A DNA stretch of 64,000 nt from the NCBI GenBank assembly GCA_039566865.1, contig CM076949.1, positions 20,312,501 through 20,376,500 on the forward strand. The letters run 5' to 3'. Every line of letters starts with the position of its first letter. The stretch's first letter is position 1. The position numbers were made by a program, and so were the translations under genes. The notes under the pieces were generated by a model, which saw nothing but the letters and a program-made list of their open reading frames with translations, was not told the origin of the DNA and did no database searches. Positions 1 through 14,400 of the stretch are shown one piece after another. This DNA is from Aurelia coerulea. Taxonomy: Eukaryota > Cnidaria > Scyphozoa > Semaeostomeae > Ulmaridae.

Positions 1-328
1 TTGATTTCTCGAAAGTATTGTTCTCTCTCACCTTGCATCTGATTGGTTACAACTAGAACAATTGTTCTAGTTGTAACCTATCAGATGCAAGGCGAGAGAG
101 AACAATACTTTCGAGAAATCAATTGTTCTAGTTGTAACCTATCAGATTCAAGGCGAGAGAGAACAATACTTTCGAGAAATCAAAAGGCGAACGTGATTGG
201 TTCTTAGACAATGAGGACGGGGGATAAAATTTATCGCTGGAACAGAAAAACTTGAGTGGATGCGCAGACTTTACCTTTCCCTTTTCGCCTCTAACTCCTC
301 CACAATAGTAAAGTCTGCACGCAGGCTA
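1..328. mobile_element. MULE-like palindromic MITE (TAGCCTGCGTGCAGAC family), cut by window edge
   Basis: The right part matches 5623-6078 almost base for base, including the ACTAGAACAATTGTTCTAG centre and the right end GTCTGCACGCAGGCTA. The left end is outside the window, so its target duplication cannot be checked. Confidence 0.85.
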
Positions 329-1062
329 CGAGAGAGCACGTTCGAGGAACTTTCAAAACAGGCCAAACATCACGACCAAATTTGTCTAGAATACCTGCCT
401 TACAACAATGACTTCAACGCGTTTTAGCACATGCTATCTTATTAGGAGGATGAAATCGCCCGGAAAATTGTTACTATGCTCAAAGGGGTGACATTTTCAT
501 CAGGCGTGCATAAACATGGGAACGTGGGAACAAAGTTCCCAGGCAGCTTTTTCCAAAGCAATATTTTGCAAGCAGTTTTTCTAAAATAGTTTTTGATGAA
601 ATGGAATTGCAGTAAAGATGATGACTAATAGCAAACTAATGGTACAAATTGCTCATGTTCTGCTGTTGAATATATGATTAATCGTTTCGTTGCTCCATGT
701 GTAAAAACTGTTTGATACCTGCATTATTACTGGTTCTGGTAATAGGCTTCTATACCCTAGCTGTACACAACTGATATGCAGGCAGGTTTTCAGAGAATTT
801 CTACCGCTCCCAGGCACGTTTGAACACTATGCACGCCTGATTTTCATAGTCTCAAAGGAATGGCATGTGCTAAAGGATGTAGAAAAATTGTTGCTATGCT
901 CAAAGAGGTGACATTTTCATAGTCCCAAAGGATGTAAATTTCATTGCTACAAGGCCTTCAATTTGGTAGTGATTTTGCGCCTGTTTTAAGGCTTTCTTCA
1001 AATTGTCTTCTTGAGAAAATCCCCCATCATTTCAGATCGGAGTAGCCGATATTAGTCAGGTA
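329..1062. repeat. Interspersed repeat holding a hAT insertion
   Basis: The sequence around the hAT insert (501-839) is related to 6480-6600 and, inverted, to 11300-11520. The stretch AAATTGTTACTATGCTCAAA and its flank occur twice (from about 463 and about 882), a local tandem duplication. The repeat continues past the 601-bp insert to a CACCCGGTA end near 1794. No gene is visible. Confidence 0.5.
501..839. mobile_element. Non-autonomous hAT-like element
   Basis: Ends CAGGCGTGCATA and TATGCACGCCTG are inverted. It is flanked by a perfect 8-bp duplication, ATTTTCAT (493-500 and 840-847). The C-A-G start and 8-bp duplication are typical of hAT elements. No transposase reading frame. Confidence 0.82.
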
Positions 1063-1663
1063 AACAAGGGCAGATTTTGTAATACAATAGCAACAGTTGC
1101 GTTTGATCGACACCTCAATTCAAAGCGATTAGCGGATGCAGACAATGGAAATTCTCTCAACCAGTAATTCAAAACAAGCAAAGCCGCAAAAGTTTCCCCG
1201 AAACTAGTAGGGCAAACTCTCGCCTTGTGCAAGCGAAAGATGGTTTTTAAGAGCAGTTATGTGCTTATAGCGAAAGAAGAAGGGTAAATCTAAAGTTCTG
1301 TCGCTTAGATTATGTTTATTTGATTCAGGAGCCGAGCAGAAGGCATTGTAATTCTCGCGTCTCTAGGGCTTAAAATGAAACGATTACAAAACAGCTCCTA
1401 AATCAAATAAACATAATCTAAGCGACAGAGCTTTAGATTTACCCTTCTTCTTTCGCTATAAGCACATAACTTCTCTTAAAAACCATCTTTCGCTTGCACA
1501 AGGCGAGAGTTTGCTCTACTAGTTTCGGGGAAACTTTTGCGGCTTTGTTTGTTTTGAATTACTGGTTGAGAGAATTTCCTTTGTCTGCATCCGCTAATCG
1601 CTTTGAATTGAGGTGTCGATCAAACGCAACTGTTGCTATTGTATTACAAAATCTGCCCTTGTT
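1063..1663. mobile_element. Foldback MITE, 601 bp, AACAAGGGCAGATTTTG family, 9-bp TSD
   Basis: Two long inverted arms (about 270 bases each) around a short centre. It is flanked by a perfect 9-bp duplication, AGTCAGGTA (1054-1062 and 1664-1672). A second 601-bp copy is at 21112-21712 and a 598-bp copy at 9946-10543. A 9-bp duplication and very long inverted arms are typical of Mutator-like (MULE) elements. Arm translations recur as short reading frames but are not genes. Confidence 0.88.
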
Positions 1664-1821
1664 AGTCAGGTAAATTTTGAGATATATTTTAACATTTCCA
1701 CCGTTTAATTTATACTTGCAAATACCATTGCGTTGATATCCAGGGAGCAGTAGTCTTTCAAACAGGGGGGGAGTCTTGTTTGTCTACTCACCCGGTAGAT
1801 CCGCTAATGTTTGCAATTGTA

Positions 1822-2236
1822 AGGGCCGGTTTATATGAGGGAAACACCTCACCTGCCATACCCGGGTCTGACAGGCAAGATTCCTCCTTCCTATACAATC
1901 CCATTGCTTTTTCACTTCGCGTTTATATGACAAACGCGACACCACCAGTATGGTGAGACATCGTCTCACCAGAGGTAGAATCTCACCTGGGCGAGGTGAA
2001 ATTTTTCCATATAAACGAAACACTACCGGTATGGTGAGGTGTATTGGCTTTCTTCGTTGATTTCTATTGGTTAATTCGTTCTGATTTCGCGGATGAGAGA
2101 CTTTACTCCACCTCACGTCTCAGCCCCGGGGCTGACAGGCGACGTAAAATCTCATATAAACAATGGCTGAAATTTACCTCGCCTGTCAGCCCCGGGTCTG
2201 GCAGGTGAGGTGTTTTTCCTCATATAAACAGGCCCT
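1822..2236. mobile_element. MITE with AGGGCCGGTTTATATGAGG ends
   Basis: Inverted ends AGGGCC(G/T)GTTTATATGAGG, with TA immediately outside both. The interior repeats CCCGGG(T/G)CTG(A/G)CAGG in both orientations. The TA flanks suggest a Tc1/mariner-like element, while the GGGCCxGTTT end resembles Harbinger-type MITEs, so the superfamily is uncertain. Confidence 0.7.
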
Positions 2237-2313
2237 TAGTCTGCACATTGTATAAAACCTTTAGAGTAATCATATGACTCTTCCCAGACAAGAATGATAT
2301 ATTTTAGACATAC

Positions 2314-2425
2314 CTGCTGGTGCAGATTGTTAAAAGAGCTATGAATACAGATGCCAATCCAAATTGTAAAGAAATTGTCTTCTTACTGCCAATGTAGCTA
2401 ACAAGTAAAGTGCTGGCAAACAGAC
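2314..2425 (-). CDS. SVOP-like gene, exon with IGSKKT (helices 8-9)
   Basis: Two bases, 36 codons and two bases. Acceptor TTCAG and donor GTATGT. LFASTLLVSYIGSKKTISLQ then a hydrophobic stretch ending TICTS. IGSKKT sits where the second-half MFS signature (RLGRKK) lies. The remaining C-terminal exons would be left of the window edge. Confidence 0.9.
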
Positions 2426-5400
2426 CTGAAAAATTAGACAGATTAGAGATGCGATTGAAAAGGCATTCATACCTTAAGATTGGTTTCAAAATGAAAGCTG
2501 GGGAGCATCACATAGCAATGCTAGGCAGCGATTCCATAAGCGCAAGTATAAACGTCCCGGGTTAGAAATTTTCTGGTTACAAAATACGTGGTGCATTTTC
2601 ATTAACCCGGGTTTCGGCCTCGCTTTTTCATTAACCCGGGTTTCGGCCTTTGAAAGGTAGACCGTTTCCAGTAACCCCTGGCTTTCCATGAAAATCCCTC
2701 TTAAACAACTGGAAATGTTGCAGCATTTTAGAAATTTGCCAGGCTAAGAGTTTCTGGTGTTTCCATTACTATAGCTCCGTCTTTAAACTTATCAATTTTT
2801 AAGCTTCCAACCATGTGCTGGGAGCTTCTGTGTGATTTGATCAAGTGTTTTAAGACCCTTTGTGTGCATTTTGCAACCACGAAACGTTCGCAAAGTTACG
2901 CAAAGTTAAATTTACTAATATTTCCAGTGCTCACAAAAACGCGATAAAAGTCACAAAAATATCTAAATCTCTCGGCTATCAAGCAAAATTCGATTCATTC
3001 TATTTTCAAATGTGGGAACTTTTTCTGGCTGACCCGGTATTGCTCAAAATGTGGCTTTTCCTGTTACCATTTGATAATCGCTTTCCTAGAGAAACACAAC
3101 AACGATCATCTGTTAACAAGGACAGATTTTGTAAGACAATAGTATGAGCAGATTTTGATTGACACCTCAATTCAAAGCGATTAATGATCTGAGACAAAGG
3201 GAATTCTCTCAACCAGTAATTCAAAACAAGGAAAGCCGCAAAAGTTTCTCTTAAACCCAGGTAGCTAGCTCGCTCGTTGTGCATTCCAGAAATTGTTTTC
3301 AAGAGCAAACATGAGCATAGATCAAAAGAAGAAAGATATATCTGCACGTTTGCCTCTGGCATTTAATTTGTTTGGTTCAGAAGCAAATGTTTCAAGGTTA
3401 ATGACCTTTTAATAGGAAACTAAACAGGCTGTTTTGAAAAAACTGGTTTCTACTTTGCGGCTTCTTGCTGCAGCTTCGTCTTTTCGGAAACCTGAATCGT
3501 TTGTTTTGCAAAATTTGCACTTGCTATTGAGATGAGTATATCGGAAGAGATGGAAGATAAGAAGGGGTTAAAACATCTGTTTTAGACAACTTTGAAAAAG
3601 TTGATGTTTATCACATACCTGGTAGTTCTGAGAAAGCAGTCCAAAAATAATCAATGTAGTCTTTCCTCTCTAGATCATGGCAACCACAGACAGCTGACGT
3701 GACTGATGATCCTGAAAGGTTGATTCCGGGTAATCATTGGGCTAAGCAAGGGTGATAGGACACGGATATTTCAATTACGTATTTATTTACCTTGTTTTGA
3801 TCTTCGTCTTGTTTTGTTGTCTTGTTTTCTTCTCTGTTCTGTTTCCTCTTGAACTGATGTAAATGCCTCGTGTTATTTGAATATACCTTCCTTGTATTCC
3901 TGTGTCTTAGCACGCCTTCGTAGAAGAAAGGTTTCAAACCGCAATGCCATATTAAATACTTTAAGTATTTAATATGGCATTGCGGTTTGAAACCTTTCTT
4001 CTACGAAGGCGCGCTAAGACACAGGAATACAAGGAAGATATATTCAAATAACACGAGGCATTTACATCAGCAAGAGGAAACAGAACAGAGAAGAAAACAA
4101 GACAACAAAATAAGACGAAGATCAAAACAAGGTAAATAAATACGTAATTAAAATATCCGTGTCCTAACACCCTTGGGCGAAGTGGAGTTAAGCTGATAGT
4201 AGGGTGGCTACCATTGAGTTTATATACGTCAGTTACGATACAATCTCGTCTTTATACGACATAAAGCAGCCTAAGAACGATGTTAGTTAGGATTAAAGGG
4301 CTTGTGCAAGGTGCAAGGTTAAAACGTTGCACTTGCAAATAGAAAAATAATCTCAAAACATCTAATCCAAATCGAAGTTGCACATGCGCCGTGAACAATG
4401 GATAGCCACAGAAACAATGCTATGCTTGAGCGTTTACTTTATTCTACCGGGGTGTCCCACAAATGTAGACGGATTTGGTTGACTCCAGCGATGTGAATTT
4501 AGTTAGCTTCAACTAATGTCTACTCTCTCTGAAAATGTTCCTCGATAGTTAAAGGCATTGAGTCCGCATAAATAGCGCGCTCATGACCAATATCAACATC
4601 TTTTCAATCATGAAACAAAAGTCGTGATTTAATCACTATTGAAATTAAACCAAAGAAATTCCCAAGGATAATGCAAGGATTTAGAAGCCTTTGGCCTCCA
4701 CTTCTAATGACTTTAGCACTATTGTGCGATAACAAAGGGCCGTCAGCAGTTTGTCAGCAAAATTCAGGATAGCGTTAACGCTCAGCTATTTAATTCCTTT
4801 AACTTGAACATAGGTGCTTCGTTTGTTGGTATTGGTGCTTTGAGAGCGGACATATTAATCTTGAAAGCTCAAATTTGCTTCTTCCTGCAAACCAGAGCTT
4901 TTCAAGGACTAGTCTCTGGAATGGACTAAAAGCTGAAATGAAAAGAGCACCGACTTTCAACAACTTCCGAGAAGGACTTATCAACTCATAAGCATGGACT
5001 GATATGATCTTAGAAGTTCCTGCCTAATTTTCATTAGATCTGAAACTGGGCAGAAACTGGAAGTAGAGCCTTCGCGTTTCAAGGAGCAAAAATATATTTA
5101 ACAATCTACCTCATAATAACTTACAAACTGAAACATCATTGTTGAAATTTAAAGCCTCCAGCAAGGACACAAACCTAGACTTTTAGTCATTTATAAGTTG
5201 TAATTTTAATCTTGTAATATAGATCTCTTATTCTTGTAAATTTTTAACATTATTCTTGTAGATATCAACTTTTATTTTTTTAAATACAGGTCTTTGATAG
5301 ATAACAGTAATCTTATTTACTGAACAAATTAACCTGTATAAATATGAAAGATTATTATTATTTTAATCTTAATTGTAATTAAAGCTAGCATATCTATTTA

Positions 5401-8400
5401 CAATTTTATATACTTGCTGCATAGTCCGAAGTAAATCAATTTGTAAAAAGTGAAAATGAAATTCAATTACAAACCATAAGGATTGCAGCCATTGATCCCA
5501 GTTTGAAACATTTCTGTCCCAAGTAGAACAATTCCGTAATAGCCAAATCCAGCAGCAAACCTGCAAAAGATAATTTTATTTCAGAGTCCCTAAACTGATT
5601 TATTCCAGAACAGTGATCTTAGTAGCCTGCGTGCAGACTTTACTATTGTGGAGGAGTTAGAGGCGAAAAGGGAAAGGTAAAGTCTGCGCATCCACTCAAG
5701 TTTTTCTGTTCCAGCGATAAATTTTATCCCCCGTCCTCATTGTCTAAGAACAAATCACGTTCGCCTTTTGATTTCTCGAAAGTATTGTTCTCTCTCAGCT
5801 TGCATCTGATAGGTTACAACTAGAACAATTGTTCTAGTTGTAACCTATCAGATGCAAGGTGAGAGAGAACAATTGTTCTAGTTGTAACCAATCAGATGCA
5901 AGGTGAGAGAGAACAATACTTTCGAGAAATCAAAAGGCGAACGTGATTGGTTCTTAGACAATGAGGACGGGGGATAAAATTTATCGCTGGAACAGAAAAA
6001 CTTGAGTGGATGCGCAGACTTTACCTTTCCCTTTTCGCCTCTAACTCCTCCACAATAGTAAAGTCTGCACGCAGGCTATGATCTTAGAGATTTCGGGTAG
6101 AATTGTGAATATTATATCACATTTCAAAAGTTCTCTCAAACATCTGGTTGAGTTGAATGTGTTGTGGCGCAGTGGTGTAATCCTCTGATTTTGTAGCCAG
6201 AACAGTCAGGCTGACAGAGTTCGATACCCAATGCAGGGGCGGATCCAGGAAATATTGTGACTACCGCCAAGATGAGGCTATTCGAAATACGACCGGGTGA
6301 GTCAGAAAAAAGAATCCCCGTTTGAAAGGTCATGGCTCTCTGGATATCAAGACAATGATGTCGGCAAATATATAGTTTTATGGTAGAAATGTTCAAATCT
6401 ACTATAAAATATACCCGGCAGAAATCGGCTACTCCATTCTGAAATTAAGAGGGATTTTCTCGAGAAATCCTCTTCAAAAAACCTTCAAAACGTGCCCAAA
6501 ATCATGAACAAATTTCTCTAACATTTCTGCTTTACAATAGCCTTACAGCAATGACTTGTGTACGCATTAGCACATGCTATCCTCTTGGGAGGATGAACAA
6601 GTCCTCCCCCTGGTATCGACGACCTTTTCAGGGGCATTCCTTTCTCCCAAGAGGACAAAATACATGAATTTATGTGAGTGTCATCAATTTTAGGAGGGAA
6701 AATTTGCTCATTGTTTTCATTCGTTTTTGCAGGCTTTTGGAGGGGGCTTTCTGCAGAAAATCACCCATGTCTACGGTAAGGAATGGCCGATAAAAGTCGG
6801 GTAAATTACTGAACCTAATTGAACATATTGGCAATAAAACAAGACTGTTTTGAATATTATTGCTTTAATATTCACGGAGCAGTGGCCTTCCAAGCGGGGA
6901 TTCTTTTTTCTGACTCACCCGGTAGGGTATGGCCTTTTGAGAATAGGTGTGTAGCTATACAAGGATCTGACAATCTAACTACTGCTTCAGCAGTAGTCGC
7001 AGTAGTCTAGATCCGCCCCTGCAATGGAGCTTCGCCATTTGACCGCCTTCCCTACTTCTGCGAAGCGAACAAAACGATTAAGACCTGGAGAACAAAATTT
7101 AAATGACTTTCAGGTTCCATTATCTCAGCCCTTATGTGTGTCTTCTGCATAGAAAATACCGACATTGCTTGTTCTATTCTTTTTAATGTTAACAGATGAT
7201 TACGGAAAAGATGGCGTCGGGGGGGGGGGGGGGGCATTTGACCAAGATACATTGCGTTTGATGATCGAATTTCTATCCATGATAGAACACATTGCATCTT
7301 GGTCATTCCCCCCCCCCCACCTTCCCTTGATGTCATATTTTCCGTAATCGTATATTACATTACTCTGCACAGATATACCGGGTCAGCCAGAAAAAGTCCC
7401 ATTTTCAAAAAAATTATGGCACCAAGAGTATTTCACGGATTTGAAAGATTCAAATTCTACTTAAAAGCCGAACAACCAAGCAACTTTGTTATATTTTCAT
7501 GCGTTTCTATGAGCACTGAAAATGCTGTTAAATTCAACTTTAGGACAATTTCTTAGTTGCGCAACACCTGAAAAAGGGCCTAAAATACTGGATCAAAGCG
7601 CAAGGAATGTCCGCACACAGGGGAATACGCAAAGGCATTTCACCGCTCTCAGGATTCATAAGGAATAGATTTTCAAACAAATAGATCAATTGAAGATTTT
7701 TAATCTCATGGCAATAAATAAGCAGACGATAAATCACATCTGTGAAAAATTATATTTTCTTTATTGTTCTGCGCGAGGAATTTCTTTATGATTGTATCAA
7801 GCGTTGTATGCCTTTTAGGTATTTCGCATGAAATGTTAGCAAAGTCGAATTTACCATAATTTCAATTCTCTTGAAATACGAAATAAAAATGGCAAAAACA
7901 CTTCAATCTATTACCTTTGGTAAGCTGAACTCGAATCATTCCAATCCATCATGTAATCTTGGTGCTGTGACTTTCAAAATTGGGAACTATCTTCTGGTTT
8001 ACCCGGGAGAATATCTTGCAAAATCACAAAAACAGCTTACCAAATAAACATTGAGATGATGTAATGGAATCTGATTTCTTTATTGAAGAGATCTTTCAGT
8101 CTGCCACGTCTTACCTACAGCGATGAAAACTTCAAGGAGCTCTACGGCATTTAGGCCTAGGTTAAACGACGGCCTTCTTTTCCAGTCAACATTTTAGATG
8201 TGATACAAAAGGCAGAACTCGTATTCATATTCTCTGAATTCCGTATTGACTGAATTCGTATTCTCTGTACGACACACGGTAAATAAGTTCAGCCCTTTGT
8301 ATCACATCTAAAATGTTGACTGGAAAAGTAGGCTGTTGCTTTTTCATGCCATCTAAGGGTTGAATTTGATCAGGTTTATCTATCTTCTTTTTGACATGAA

Positions 8401-11400
8401 AATATCGGCGTAAAACCACAGCCAACATCCTCGAATACAATTTTGCCTCTCGGCAATCGGATAAAATAAAGTGTTTGAAATCGGTTCGTTGGCTATGGAC
8501 ATATGAGCAATCAAACGATAATACATCATTTTGGGACACTCGGTATTGTAAACAGATGTAATTTCCAATCAATTTCTTTCAGAAAGAACATCGTAAAGTT
8601 TGATACGGCCCCTGTAAAGAAGTCATCTCGACTGATAAGGCTAGCTATGTAAAGATAATGAAAAATGAATGAACATTGCAGCGACGCTTGCTGCTTGCTT
8701 GCCTTACCGACAGATCGACCGATCGAGCGAGAGACTTGCCTGGTGAGCGAGCACGCTACTGACAAATTCATTGATTGTCTAATTTTGACAAACTGATTCA
8801 TTCTAAAATAAGCACCCGGTATTGTAAACAGATGAAATTTTTAATCATTTTCCTTTAGAAAATAATATCGTAAAGTTTGATACGGCCCCCTGTAAAGCAG
8901 TCATCTCGACTGATAAGGCTAGTTGTGTAAAGACAATGAAAAATGAATGAAAATTGCAGTGACGCTTGCTGCTTGGTTGCCTTACCGACAGATCGACCGA
9001 TTGAGCGACAGACTTGCCAGCAGGTGAGCGAGCGCACTACTGACAAATTCATTGCTTGTCTAATTTTGACAAACTGATTCATTCTAAAATAAGAATATCA
9101 CGAGACTTACCTCATATTTTGGTGCAACGAGATCTTTGTCAGGGTATTCAACATTATTATATCGTGCAATTTTTCGTAAAACCATGATAGCTTCTTCTTT
9201 CTTTCCAGCATTCAATAAATATCTTGGACTGTCAGGAAGCCACTGGAAGGATGAAAAATATGATAGTTAAGTACCCTACTAGAAATGTATGTTAAGATGG
9301 ACGACGTACGCAGGGGACGGCAGGGGCAGGGGCAGGGGCAGGGGCAGGGGCAGGGTTAGGGGCAGGGGCAGGGGCAGGGGCAGGGGCAGGGGCAGGGGCA
9401 GGGGCAGGGTTAGGGGCAGGGATAGGAATAATTTGTGATAAAATCTTCTAAAAATGACTACCAGAAATGAATAAATTAAGTCAATCAGTTGAATTGCCTA
9501 TTGTTGCTGCATTGAAATGTGATCTTTGCAACTTTAAGAGAGAAACATTCTAGATTTTGTTTCTTTTCTGCTCTAAAATTTGTCCAGATCTCGCGGAATC
9601 TTATAAAGAAACAACTATGCACGGTCTTTAGTGTGTTAAACTTTCTGAAAAAATCCCATAAAAACACAAAATAGTATGGTAATCAGCCAGTTAAAGGCTC
9701 TTGGGCAGCAGGTATGCATTGCAGTCCTACTTAAAAAGTGCCTAAAGTTCATGCAGCATGAAAAGCAATTTATGATGTCGCTCTCAACACAGCAGCACGT
9801 TGTTGAGGCTCTAAATGCGGTCTTATTTCTCTTACGTGCGTAAAACATTGGATTTGAAAAGAATGAATTCCAAGAAATCTAAGCAAAAGATAACAAACGA
9901 TCGCAATGCATGCCGGTTACCCGGTTAGCCTTTGAATGTCTAAAGAACAAGGGCAGACTTTGCAATACAATAGCAACAGTTGCATTTGATTGACACCTCA
10001 ATTCAAAGCGATTAGCGACTGCAGACAAAGGAAATTCTCTCAACCAGTAATTCAAAACAAACATAGCCGCAGAAGTTTGCCTGAAACTAGTAGGCTAAAC
10101 TCTTGCCTTGTGCAAGCGAAAGGTCGTTTTTAAGAGAAGCTATGTGCTTCAAACGAAAAACGAAGGGTGAATTTGACGTTCTGTCTGGCGGATTTTGTTT
10201 ATTTGATTCAGAAGCCGAGCAGTAGGCAATGCAATTCTCAGGTATTTAGGGCATAAATGATACGATTACAAAACTGCTCCTGAATCAAATAAACAGAGTC
10301 TGCCGCATAGAACTTCAGAGTTGCCCTTCCTCTTTCGTTATAAGCACATCACTTCTCTTAAGATTACCTTTCGCCTGCACAAGGCAAGAGTTTGCCCTAC
10401 AAGTTTCGGGAAAACTTTGCGGCTCTGTTTGATTTGAATTACTTGTTGAGAGAGTTTCCTTTGTCTGCATCCGCTAATCGCTTTGAATTGAGGTGTCAAT
10501 CAAACGCAACTGTTGTTATTGTATTACAAAATCTGCCTTTACATGTCTGAAGACCTTAAAAAATGATGCCTTATGGGCTTTGTGAGGAAACTCAATACCG
10601 AAGACAGTGAAAGGTTGTTTCTTTATGAAATTTGTTAAAGGGAGTGTGCAATGGTATAAGGGCTTCTCTATAAATAGAGCAAAGAAAACATTCAGGCACA
10701 GCATTGTTTCTTTGGCTATCAATTATTCACAGCACGTGTGGGACATCGATTTGAATGGGATAATTTTAGATTTTTTGCTCTTTGCAAATGCAAGCTTTTG
10801 ACCTTGCACAAACCCTTTAAGATCATGTCTGATACCTGAACAAAAATGCTAGACTCAAACTTTGGAAAAAATCATCCAACTTCGCGCTCGTGTCATTAGA
10901 AAGAAAAGACATGGACCTAAGCTTCACTTCACGTTGCCGAATTTATGCAGCTTGGGCGATTCAACACGAGATGACATAATCGCACGATAGCATATGACAT
11001 ATTGTGACACGACATGACATGACGCAACACCTCATACGACTCGTCGTATCATACAAAAGCATTGCACATCAAATCAATATCACTAAAAGGATATAAACAA
11101 GTGTACCTTGCAAAATAACAGAAAGATGAACAAAGGCAGTGTGGAAAGGACAAGAAACCATCGCCAGCCTAATGAATCCATAGTTCCTAAGCCTAGTAAA
11201 ACAGCAAACTGACTTCCGACTACCCAGAATAGCTGAAAAAAGAAAAATCCAATGTTATATTGGTGGAAATTAACTTCTCCATAACGAAAGCTCCCTCAGG
11301 AGGATGAAAGTGCTTTTCCTGGGAGCAATATTCCAGGAGATTTTTATCCTCCAAAGAGAATAACGTGTGCTAAGACATGTTGAAGTCATTGCTGTAAAGC

Positions 11401-14400
11401 AGAAATATAGGGTGATTTGGTCGTGATTTTAGGCCTGTCTGGAAGATTTCTCCTAGGAAGCTTCTTGAAAAAGATCCTCATAATTTCAGAACAGAGTGAT
11501 TGATTTCAATCAGGTAAATATTAAAATGGACATGAAAATGTACTCTAATAAAGAGCATACTTACCGATATTATCGATTTGATACCTAGGAAGCCTAGACT
11601 TATGACATTTCATCCCTTGTTTTCCTGCGTTCTTTGATTTGCAGATATCACTTTCTCAGTAGGGACTCATTTCATTACTCTTATAAAGTGTAGCAACTTT
11701 AGGCCAATATGGTGTGGATCCGTATTGACCGATCAAATCGCTAGAATCTAGTTTTCAACCAATAAGGAGGCGCTATTTAGAATGTTGTCGTTGTTGCGTA
11801 CAAAAACGGTTGATTTGGGAAAAGAGTTCTCGTAGCTAGCTGCGATAGATCTATTTTGTTTCTACAGAGGAAGATTACTGCTTGAAGTGTATGTAATTTG
11901 CGATGAGTAGGTTCGTAAAACATTATTCTTTGTACTACAAGTTTGCTTTTCAATGTTGAAGCTCTTTAAACCAGAAATTGAAGCAATTTTGTTGAGTGTA
12001 CGAGAACTCCCGCTAGTTTAGGCCATTTTGACACGGGGGGGCCCATTTTATAAGAGAAATGAAATGAGTCCCTTATTGAGCAAGTGATATCTGCAAATCA
12101 AAGAACGCAGGGAAACAAGGGACGAAATGTCATAAGTCTACAGGAAGCCGTTAGCCTGCATGCAGAATCGACTTTTTTCATTTATGTTTTCAGAGAGATT
12201 TCTCCTCCAGTAGGAGAAACCGGCCAATAACCGAAAGCGCCACATTCAAGGATAACTGGTCATGTGACTGGCTGAGCGTTGAAAATATCATTCGATTTGA
12301 TAGATCGGTCATGACATATAAGATTATGAACAAATTAAGCCCTGAAAGTCGATGGGATAAATTTCAGCAAAGATCCTCGCAGTCAAACTATGTAACAAGG
12401 TACTGTACAGATCTTCAAATTCCTAGACTAAATACAGAACATGCGAAAAAGAGTTATCACTATTCTGCTATGAAAGTTTGGAACGATTTTCCAGTTGATA
12501 TTAGGGAACTCCCGACTATTAGTCGCTTTAAAAAGAACTAAAGGAGTATTTGAAGAGCTGACTGAAAATATCAGTTTAAAAACACGACCCCCTGGAAGAA
12601 CAGCATCTTAGGTAATCTTTTTATTTTCATATTTTCTTATTCAACCAACGTATTCATTGTATTTAGGCTGAAAGGTAGTTTCGTGTATAAATAATTATAT
12701 CATATCATATATATAATTGCAGTCACGCAGTCACGGCATGAGAGATTCATGTAGCTTCTGCTTCTGCTGCATTGCAAACTGTTTCTAAGATCTTTCTCCA
12801 AGCTTTTCGGTCTTGTGCTGTCAATCTTATCTGTTCAAAGTCATCCATTTTCTTCATAGTTGGTATTGGAAAGGCTTTTTTCTTTGTTCTCGCTCTGATG
12901 ATGTCTTTGTTTAAAGTTGTTACGATACTTTCTCGAGGTCTGCCTCTGAACCCTTTTTCTGATCTTTCAAAGTAGAATTTCATCGCCTTTACTGCTGGTG
13001 TCTCATCAGATAAACGTAATATATGACCAAACAATCGCCATCTACCTTTCAGGATATCTATTGAAATTGGTCGTTCTTCGCATCTTTTATACAAGTTTTG
13101 ATTGGAAATCTTGTTTGGGTATCTTTTTCCCATTAGCTGTCTCAGTAACTGCCTGTGAAAAGTATCAAGACTTTTTGTATCTTGTTGTATCATTCCCCAA
13201 GTTGAGCTGTTATACATCAAGACTGGTTTTACAAGTGTTCTGTACAGCTTGAGACGAAGCTTTTCACTGACATGGTCTTTTCTGATCCAGATGTGATTTA
13301 ATCTATTCATGGATGCTATGGATAACTGTTTTCTCCTTTGTATATCTTCTGTATCTCCTAACAGAGAACCGAGCTTTTTAGTTGTCCTCCATCGCTCTGT
13401 ATTTCGGTCTCCTCGAAAAATTTCAGTTTGGTCTGTCTTGCTGTTGTTTACTTTCAAATTATCTCTTAGTAGAATCTCTCCAATCTTATCTGTGATGGTG
13501 TTCTTCTCTTCTTCACTTGTCGTAAGGAAGTCATCATATCATATCATATCAGATATCATAGGAGTCTCTGAAAACAAATCGGTCGAGTCTGCACGCAGGC
13601 TGGAGAGCAGTGGCCTTCCAAACGGGCAATGTTGTTTTTAACTCACCCAGCATATCTTCACAAAAAAGTTGAATCCATAGTAAGCGACGGGAGTTTAAAT
13701 TCTAAAAGCTTCAAATTTCTGCAGAAATTTCTGCAACTTCTTGTATCACTGGATAATATTCACACCTCTGAAAGAATCATAGTTCTTGCTCTCGTCGAAG
13801 CAGGTAAGAATTCTGTAAATATTGTCATTCTGCAATGAAATTGAGAGCATTTTAGACATGTAAAGCAGAGCAGAACTGCATGTACATGCACAAAATGCTG
13901 AGTCAAATCTACTACTGGGTATCCCAAAATGATGTATTATTGTTTGATTGCTTACATATCCATAACGAATGAACCAATTTTCAAAACTTTGTTTTATTTG
14001 ATTGTCTAAATGCTAAATAGTATTCGAAGATGTTGGTTCTGGCTTTACGACGTGTCAAAAAGAAGATTGATAAACCTACTCAAATTCAAGCCTTAGGTGG
14101 CATGCGAAAGAAACGGCCTTTTTTTCCAGTCAACATTTTAGATGTGATACAAAAGGCTGAACTCGCATTCGTATCCTCTAAATCACCCACCCATCTTAGT
14201 TCAGTATTAACTAAATTCGTATTCTCTGAACGTCATATATGTTGAGCCTTTTGTGTCACATCTAAAATGTTGGCTGGAGAAGTAGGCCATTTCTTTTTCG
14301 TGCCATGTAAGGCTTGAATTTGTGCAGGTTTATCGATCTCCTTTTCGATAGGAAAACATCTACGTAAAACCAAAACCAACAACATCGTCAAATACAGCAT

